A DNA stretch of 5,113 bases from Candidatus Aminicenantota bacterium (GTDB taxonomy: Bacteria > Acidobacteriota > UBA4820 > DSQY01), in contig DAHXMK010000119.1 in assembly GCA_027365515.1 (NCBI GenBank), positions 1 to 5,113 on the forward strand, written 5' to 3'. Below are positions 1 to 4,112 of the stretch, in pieces. A program made the translations under genes and the position numbers. Every line of letters starts with the position of its first letter. Position 1 is the first letter of the stretch. The notes under the pieces are model-generated. The model was not told where the DNA came from. It saw only the letters and a program-made list of their open reading frames with translations, and did not search any database.

Positions 1-896
1 TGCTGCCGTACGCGGCGCTCGCGGTCTTTCTGGCCGGGTTCGCGTACAGGGTGGTGAAGTGGGCGCTCTCTCCGGTGCCCTTCAGGATCACGACCACGTC
101 GGGGCAGCAGAAGTCCCTGCCGTGGATAAAGCACCAGTGGCTGGACAACCCGTTCACGGCGACGGGGACGGTCCTCCGCATGGCGCTCGAGGTCCTGCTC
201 TTCCGCTCGCTCTTCAGGAACACGAAGGCCGAGCTGAGGCAGGGCCCCCAGCTCGTTTACGGCGAGAACAAGTGGCTGTGGGCCGCGGCGCTGGCGTTTC
301 ACTGGTCCTTCCTGATAATCCTTTTGAGGCACTTGAGGTTCTTCTTCGAGCCGGTGCCATCCTTCGTCAACCTGATCGCCTACGCCGACGGCTTCTTCCA
401 GGTGGCGACGCCAGTGCTCTACGCGACGGACGTGGCCATACTGGCGGCCCTCGCCTACCTTCTCTTCAGGCGGTTTCAGGAGTCGCAGGTGCGCTACATC
501 TCGCTCTTCAGCGACTACTTCGCGCTCTATCTTCTTCTGGGGCTCGCCGCCAGCGGCGTGCTGATGCGCTACTTCTTCCGGGAGGACGTGGTCGCGGTGA
601 AGCAGCTCGCGCTGGGCATCGTCACGCTCCACCCGCAGGTGCCGAAGGAAGTCGGGGCGCTGGTTTTCGTCCACCTCTTCCTGCTCAGCGTCCTCGTCGC
701 CTACTTCCCCTTCAGCAAGCTGATGCATTCCGGCGGCGTCTTCTTGAGCCCGACGCGCAACCTCGCCAACAACAACCGCGCCATCCGCCACGTGAACCCG
801 TGGAACTACCCGGTGAAGACCCACACGTACGCCGAGTGGGAGGAGGAGTTCCACGACAAGATCAAGGCGGCGGGGCTGCCTTTGGAAAAGGAATAG
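1..896 (+). CDS. dsrM: DsrM, NarI-like diheme cytochrome b membrane subunit of the DsrMKJOP complex (5' partial)
   Basis: The reading frame is open from the window edge (first whole codon at 3) to a TAG at 894-896, giving 297 visible residues. The true start lies upstream, so the GTG at 51 is internal. About five hydrophobic segments are visible: the N-terminal edge, then roughly residues 90-115, 134-157, 167-191 and 217-242. This matches the five-helix fold of the nitrate reductase gamma subunit (NarI). Four histidines sit where b-heme ligands are expected: H100 and H110 (10 apart) and H224 and H242 (18 apart), the same spacings as in NarI. Family knowledge: DsrM exchanges electrons with menaquinol and passes them to DsrK on the cytoplasmic side. 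A hydrophilic C-terminal tail of about 55 residues follows the last helix and probably contacts DsrK. dsrK begins 3 nt downstream, and its Shine-Dalgarno AAGGA (888-892) lies inside the last dsrM codons, so translation of the two genes is probably coupled. Only the N-terminus is missing. Confidence 0.95.
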   Translation, partial: LPYAALAVFLAGFAYRVVKWALSPVPFRITTTSGQQKSLPWIKHQWLDNPFTATGTVLRMALEVLLFRSLFRNTKAELRQGPQLVYGENKWLWAAALAFHWSFLIILLRHLRFFFEPVPSFVNLIAYADGFFQVATPVLYATDVAILAALAYLLFRRFQESQVRYISLFSDYFALYLLLGLAASGVLMRYFFREDVVAVKQLALGIVTLHPQVPKEVGALVFVHLFLLSVLVAYFPFSKLMHSGGVFLSPTRNLANNNRAIRHVNPWNYPVKTHTYAEWEEEFHDKIKAAGLPLEKE

Positions 897-899
897 GCC

Positions 900-2513
900 A
901 TGGCCGACCACATCGAAAAGCCAGAAGCGCTCGCGCGAGTTGACTACAGGCCGCCGAACAGGCCCTGGACCGACCCGCGCGTTGACTTCCGCAAGGGAAC
1001 CTTCTGCTACAGCGCCCTGCCGAAGAACATCGAATACCTCGGCATGGCCAACCCGCGCGAGTGGCAGCCCTTCGACAAGGACTGGAAGCTTCCCAAGAAC
1101 TGGAAGCAGATCATCCTCGACGGCATGAAGGAGCGGCTCGAAAAGTACCGCTCGTTCAGGCTCTTCATGGACATCTGCGTGCGCTGCGGCGCCTGCGCCG
1201 ACAAGTGCCACTTCTACATCGGCTCCGGCGACCCCAAAAACATGCCGGTGCTGAGGGCGGAACTCATCCGCTCAATCTACCGGCGCTATTTCACGACGGC
1301 CGGAAAAATGTTCGGGCCGCTCGCCGGCGGCAGGGAGCTGACCGAGGATGTCATCAAGGAGTGGTTCTACTACTTCTACCAGTGCACGGAGTGCCGCCGC
1401 TGCTCGGTCTTCTGCCCGTACGGCATAGACCAGGCCGAGATAACGATGATCGGCAGGGAGCTGCTGAACCTGATCGGCTGCAACATCAACTGGGTGATGG
1501 AGCCTGCGGCCAACTGCTTCCGCACCGGGAACCACCTCGGCATCCAGCCCCACGGCTTCAAGGATTCCATCGAGTTCGCCGTTGACGAGCTGCACGACAT
1601 CACCGGCATAAAGGTCAACGCCCCGATAATGAAGAAGGGCGCCGAGGTCCTCTTCGTCATGCCCTCGGCCGACTACTTCGCCTCGCCGCATTACTACACG
1701 CTGCTAGGCTACCTGATGCTCTTCCACGAGATCGGCCTCGACTACACGATGAGCGCATTCGCCGGCGAGGGCGGGAACTTCGGCCTGTTCACCTCGCACG
1801 AGATGATGAAGAAGCTCAACGCCAAGATCTACGACGAGGCGAGGAGGCTCGGCGTGAAGTGGATACTGGGCGGCGAGTGCGGCCACATGTGGCGCGTCGC
1901 CCACCAGTACATGGACACGCTGAACGGCCCGGCCGATTTCCTCGAAGTGCCCGTCTCGCCGATAACGGGGACGAAGTTCGAGAACGCGAAGAGCACCAAG
2001 ATGGTACACATCATGGAGTTCACCGCCGACCTCATCCACAACAACAAGCTCAAGCTGGACAAGAGCAGGAACGACCACTGGAGCGTCACGCACCACGACC
2101 CGTGCAACGTCGCGAGGGGCATGGGCCTTCTCGACGAGCCGCGCTACGTCATCAACTCGGTCTGCAACAACTTCCACGACATGCCCGAGAACACGATACG
2201 CGAGCAGACATTCTGCTGCGGGTCCGGCGCCGGCCTCGGCACCGACGAGAACCTCGAGATGAGAATGCGCGGCGGCCTGCCGCGCGGCAACGCCGTCAAG
2301 TACGCGAAGGAGAACTACGGCGCCAACCTGCTGACCACCATCTGCGCCATTGACAAGGCGACGCTGCCCGCCGTCGTTGACTACTGGGTCGGCGGTGTCG
2401 AGGTGGGAGGAATTCACGAGCTGGTCGGCAACGCCCTGGTGATGAAGGGCGAGAAAGAGCGCGTCGCCGACCTGAGGGGGACGCCATTCAAGAAGGAGGC
2501 GGCCAATGCGTGA
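900..2513 (+). CDS. dsrK: DsrK, HdrD-like Fe-S subunit of DsrMKJOP (proposed DsrC-trisulfide reductase)
   Basis: A complete 537-residue soluble protein with no signal peptide or membrane helix, therefore cytoplasmic. The ATG at 900 is chosen because AAGGA at 888-892 lies 7 nt upstream and the gene follows dsrM directly. Two ferredoxin-type [4Fe-4S] motifs are seen: C93-C96-C99-C103 and C162-C165-C168-C172 followed by Pro. The C-terminal half carries an HdrD-type CCG region: C402 in HHDPC, C439-C440 in FCCGSGAG, and C482 in ICAID. An extra Cys (C327, in GGECGH) lies in the part that corresponds to the first CCG repeat. The last cysteine of the classical CCG signature (CxxC) is replaced by Asp485. 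Known of the family: DsrK takes electrons from DsrM and is proposed to reduce the DsrC trisulfide made by DsrAB, at a special [4Fe-4S] centre. Length and motif order match sulfate-reducer DsrK. The 3' end overlaps dsrJ by 8 nt and contains the dsrJ ribosome-binding site. Confidence 0.96.
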   Translation: MADHIEKPEALARVDYRPPNRPWTDPRVDFRKGTFCYSALPKNIEYLGMANPREWQPFDKDWKLPKNWKQIILDGMKERLEKYRSFRLFMDICVRCGACADKCHFYIGSGDPKNMPVLRAELIRSIYRRYFTTAGKMFGPLAGGRELTEDVIKEWFYYFYQCTECRRCSVFCPYGIDQAEITMIGRELLNLIGCNINWVMEPAANCFRTGNHLGIQPHGFKDSIEFAVDELHDITGIKVNAPIMKKGAEVLFVMPSADYFASPHYYTLLGYLMLFHEIGLDYTMSAFAGEGGNFGLFTSHEMMKKLNAKIYDEARRLGVKWILGGECGHMWRVAHQYMDTLNGPADFLEVPVSPITGTKFENAKSTKMVHIMEFTADLIHNNKLKLDKSRNDHWSVTHHDPCNVARGMGLLDEPRYVINSVCNNFHDMPENTIREQTFCCGSGAGLGTDENLEMRMRGGLPRGNAVKYAKENYGANLLTTICAIDKATLPAVVDYWVGGVEVGGIHELVGNALVMKGEKERVADLRGTPFKKEAANA

Positions 2514-2901
2514 CAGGGGCCTCATCTTCGGCGGCCTCGCGATCTTCCTCGCCGCCGTCACATCGCCCGTCTGGTACAACCTCGCCGCCGGGACGGCCAA
2601 CAAGGGGCCGGAGCCGAAGCTCCCGGCGCTGGAGAAAGAGTGCGTCGCTCCCGTCGGGACGATGAGAAGGTCCCACATGAACATGCTCATCTCGTGGCGT
2701 GACCAGGTCGTCAGGCAGGACAAACGGACATTCGAGGCGTTCAACGGGAAGAAGTACGAAATGGGGCTCACCGGCACCTGCCTCAAATGCCACGACGACA
2801 AGGCGGCCTTCTGCGACCGCTGCCATGAATACGCCGGCGTCAAGCCTTACTGCTGGGACTGCCACGTTGACCCCAAGCACCTGGAAAGAAGCGGAGGATA
2901 A
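2506..2901 (+). CDS. dsrJ: DsrJ, membrane-anchored triheme cytochrome c
   Basis: A complete 131-residue protein. The ATG at 2506 lies 6 nt after AAGGAGG (2493-2499), a near-perfect Shine-Dalgarno, and overlaps the end of dsrK by 8 nt. Residues about 6-26 form a hydrophobic N-terminal segment with no obvious cleavage site, so it probably acts as an uncleaved signal anchor exposing the rest to the periplasm. Three heme c attachment motifs lie close together in the C-terminal third: C92-C95-H96, C103-C106-H107 and C116-C119-H120. C46, in KECVAP, lies outside these motifs. In the Allochromatium vinosum protein a cysteine at this position is the unusual axial ligand of one heme, so the same His/Cys coordination is inferred here. 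H57, M58 and M60 are further ligand candidates. Role from family knowledge: electron transfer at the periplasmic face of DsrMKJOP, with a physiological partner that is still unclear. dsrO starts 2 nt after the stop codon. Confidence 0.95.
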   Translation: MRDRGLIFGGLAIFLAAVTSPVWYNLAAGTANKGPEPKLPALEKECVAPVGTMRRSHMNMLISWRDQVVRQDKRTFEAFNGKKYEMGLTGTCLKCHDDKAAFCDRCHEYAGVKPYCWDCHVDPKHLERSGG

Positions 2902-2903
2902 CC

Positions 2904-3662
2904 ATGGACAGAAGAAAATTCCTCGGCGTGGCCGCTGGCGCCTCGGCCCTGGCGATCGCCGGAAGCGCCTTGCCAAAGGTCATCGGCGGCGGTGGCGGCC
3001 AGGAGGACGCGGCGCCAAAGATCCGTTGGGCCATGGTGATTGATCCGTCCAAGTGCCTCAAGAAGGACGGCTGCACGGCCTGCACGGCGGCCTGCGACAA
3101 GGTTCACAACATTCCCGACTTCAAGGACCCGAAGCACGAGGTCAAGTGGATCTGGAAGGAGCCGTTCGAGAACGCCTTCCCCGAGCAGGAGAACAATTTC
3201 ACCGCCGAGCGCTTCAAGGAGAAGCCGTTCATCCTCCTGTGCAACCACTGCGACAATCCGCCGTGCGTGAGGGTTTGCCCCACCCAGGCGACCTGGAAGC
3301 GCGAGGACGGAATCGTGATGATGGACTGGCACCGCTGCATCGGCTGCCGGTACTGCATGGCCGCCTGCCCTTACGGATCGAGGAGCTTCAACTGGTTCGA
3401 CCCGCGGACGCACATCAAGCAGATGGACCCAAGCTTTCCGACGCGCACCAAGGGCGTCGTGGAAAAGTGCACGCTCTGCGAGGAGCGGATCGCGAGGGGC
3501 GGAACGCCAGCCTGCGTCGAGGCGTGCCCGGAGAAGGCCATGGTCTTCGGCAACCTCTCCGACCCGAAGTCGGAGGTGCGGCAGCTTCTTGAAGCGCGCT
3601 ACAGCATCAGGAGGAAGCCCGAGCTTGGCACCCAGCCTGAAGTTTATTACTTGGTGGACTGA
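2904..3662 (+). CDS. dsrO: DsrO, Tat-exported periplasmic ferredoxin-like subunit with four [4Fe-4S] clusters
   Basis: A complete 252-residue protein. The ATG at 2904 has GGAGG (2893-2897) 6 nt upstream. The N-terminus DRRKFLG is a twin-arginine motif followed by a hydrophobic stretch (about residues 8-27) and five glycines (28-32), so export in folded form by Tat is expected. Sixteen cysteines form four binding sets: C51, C57, C60, C64; C113, C116, C121, C125; C145, C148, C151, C155; and C189, C192, C204, C208. This is the arrangement of the NrfC/PsrB/HybA family of electron-transfer subunits. The protein ends in RRKPELGTQPEVYYLVD, which looks like a natural C-terminus and shows that the gap downstream has not truncated it. 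By family analogy DsrO docks on the periplasmic side of DsrP and relays electrons between DsrJ and DsrP. Its partner dsrP normally follows immediately, but here comes 447 nt later. Confidence 0.95.
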   Translation: MDRRKFLGVAAGASALAIAGSALPKVIGGGGGQEDAAPKIRWAMVIDPSKCLKKDGCTACTAACDKVHNIPDFKDPKHEVKWIWKEPFENAFPEQENNFTAERFKEKPFILLCNHCDNPPCVRVCPTQATWKREDGIVMMDWHRCIGCRYCMAACPYGSRSFNWFDPRTHIKQMDPSFPTRTKGVVEKCTLCEERIARGGTPACVEACPEKAMVFGNLSDPKSEVRQLLEARYSIRRKPELGTQPEVYYLVD

Positions 3663-3724
3663 CGGGGACACGGGGAAATGGATGTTTACAGAGGGTGCCT
3701 TCGAAGCGGGGATAGGTTGGGGTT

Positions 3725-3875
3725 CAGGCCCCACAAGGGGCTCTGGCGCGACGCCAGCGCCCTGGGATGGAGCGCGAGGAGCGGCGACGACGGCAGGGTG
3801 GCGCCCTGGCTAGCAGCCGCGACGAGGCGATCCGCCCAGGCCGCGGTGTCCCTCCGGGTTGCCGCCTGGCCAGGC
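3725..3875. repeat. Left hairpin cluster in the dsrO-dsrP gap
   Basis: Inverted repeats follow one another. (1) CAGGCCCC / GGGGCTcTG, 3725-3745, loop ACAA, with one G-U pair and one bulged C. (2) CTGGCG / CGCCAG, 3743-3757, perfect, loop CGA; it overlaps the end of the first. (3) CAGGG / CCCTG, 3794-3808, loop TGGCG. (4) CCGCG / CGCGG, 3817-3846, enclosing GGCG / CGCC at 3826-3836. (5) The perfect 12-nt palindrome GCCTGGCCAGGC at 3864-3875. The density of such structures is far above that in the flanking genes. No T-tract follows any of them, so they are not classical intrinsic terminators. Folding energies could not be computed here. Confidence 0.7.
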
Positions 3876-3880
3876 ATCTT

Positions 3881-3898
3881 CATTGTCGGCGCTCCTAT
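3881..3898 (+). promoter_or_regulatory. Candidate anti-Shine-Dalgarno/anti-start segment for dsrP
   Basis: The 18 nt CATTGTCGGCGCTCCTAT can pair with 4097-4112, which holds the dsrP AGGAG (4099-4103) and its ATG (4110-4112). Pairs run 3881-3889 with 4112-4104 (one U-G pair at 3884/4109) and 3892-3898 with 4103-4097, with C3890-G3891 bulged. That makes 16 pairs. After a 3x3 internal loop, 3875-3877 (CAT) can also pair with the second Met codon at 4116-4118. Read on the minus strand, the same segment looks like a ribosome-binding site and start (AGGAG, 8 nt, ATG). The complementarity is seen directly; sequestration of the dsrP start in the mRNA is inference. Confidence 0.45.
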
Positions 3899-4042
3899 CC
3901 GTGCTGTAGGCACGGTTTCGTCGCGCCTTCTCGAATCTGCACCGACCCGGCGGGCAACGCGCCGAGAGCCCTTGCGGGGGCCGGAGCCCCTAGCGAGGCC
4001 GAAGCCCTGGGCCCGCCTTCGATTCCAACCCTCCAGGGTTGG
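3899..4042. repeat. Right hairpin cluster in the dsrO-dsrP gap
   Basis: Four hairpins lie between the two arms of the candidate RBS-sequestering helix. (1) CCGTGC / GCACGG, 3899-3915, perfect, loop TGTAG. (2) CGGCG / CGCCG, 3948-3964. (3) A long imperfect stem, 3970-3998, whose core is GGGGC / GCCCC (3977-3990, loop CGGA) and whose base CCTTGC pairs with GCGAGG with one G-U pair. (4) CCAACCC / GGGTTGG, 4025-4042, perfect, loop TCCA. An alternative to part of the last one, TTGGC / GCCAA at 4039-4051, competes for the same bases. Together with the hairpin at 4060-4093 they would form a multi-branched domain. Confidence 0.65.
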
Positions 4043-4059
4043 CTTAGCCAAGCCGAGCG

Positions 4060-4093
4060 CTGGGTGGGAAGGGGCTGCCCCTTCCCGTCCCAG
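4060..4093 (+). repeat. Very stable hairpin just upstream of the dsrP ribosome-binding site
   Basis: The arms GGGAAGGGG (4066-4074) and CCCCTTCCC (4078-4086) are perfect 9-bp complements around a CTG loop. They are extended by CTGGG (4060-4064) with CCCAG (4089-4093) across a small T / GT internal loop, giving 14 pairs, 11 of them G-C. The stem ends 5 nt before the dsrP AGGAG. The following bases are GTAATAGG, not a T-tract, so a Rho-independent terminator is not supported. Possible roles are an RNA stabiliser, a processing site separating dsrMKJO from dsrP mRNA, or a REP-type repeat. Confidence 0.7.
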
Positions 4094-4096
4094 GTA

Positions 4097-4112
4097 ATAG
4101 GAGCCGACGATG
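4097..4112 (+). promoter_or_regulatory. dsrP ribosome-binding site and start codon
   Basis: AGGAG at 4099-4103 lies 6 nt upstream of ATG 4110-4112, which fixes the dsrP start. A second in-frame ATG at 4116 is a poorer choice because its spacing is 12 nt. The site is unusual because it lies at the edge of the hairpin-rich insert and is complementary to 3881-3898. Confidence 0.75.

Larger units (their letters stand above)
3663..4109. other. 447-nt hairpin-rich insert between dsrO and dsrP, no recognisable gene
   Basis: The other junctions in this operon are 3 nt, an 8-nt overlap and 2 nt, so this gap is out of character. The sequence is GC-rich and contains at least nine perfect or near-perfect hairpins (listed separately). 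Frames stay open on both strands: + 3678-4097, 139 codons, and - 4144-3686, 152 codons. Their products are rich in Arg, Ala, Pro and Gly and resemble no family I know. Their codons (GGG, CGA, CTA, TTA, CCT) are ones the dsr genes seldom use, and both strands read GLAKP and EGAAPS because of the palindromes. That pattern is typical of a repeat, not of a protein gene. No transposase and no CRISPR-like periodicity is seen, and no clean terminal inverted repeats are visible. The most likely identity is a REP/MITE-like element, a structured untranslated leader for dsrP, or a repeat recruited into that role. Confidence 0.75.

Noticed and set aside
51..53. GTG at 51 as the dsrM start
   Set aside because: The frame continues upstream to the window edge with hydrophobic residues typical of the first helix, and no Shine-Dalgarno precedes the GTG. 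The gene is simply cut by the window.
1704..2976. Long minus-strand ORFs opposite dsrK, dsrJ and the dsrO start (1704-2843, 2488-2976)
   Set aside because: They are shadows of strongly supported genes in a GC-rich sequence, with no family resemblance.
4013..4051. tRNA-like TTCGATTCC segment
   Set aside because: It looks like a T-loop at first sight, but there is no matching acceptor, D or anticodon arm, and the flanking bases form a different hairpin (4025-4042).
4062..4074. G-quadruplex (GGGTGGGAAGGGG)
   Set aside because: Only three G-runs lie close together; the next GGG is more than 20 nt away, and the bases are better used in the perfect hairpin.
3678..4097. A + strand ORF of 139 codons filling the dsrO-dsrP gap (15 nt after dsrO, 12 nt before dsrP)
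   Set aside because: The operon geometry is tempting, but its codons (GGG, CGA, CTA, TTA, CCT, AGA) differ from the neighbours. The only close purine run, GGGGAA, abuts the ATG. The product is Arg/Pro/Ala-rich and unrecognised, and hairpins run through it. It is more likely an accident of GC-rich repeat sequence. Ribosome profiling or conserved homologues would change this.
4060..4100. Rho-independent terminator between dsrO and dsrP
   Set aside because: The stem is strong, but no T-tract follows on either strand (GTAATAGG downstream on the plus strand), so the terminator call is not supported.
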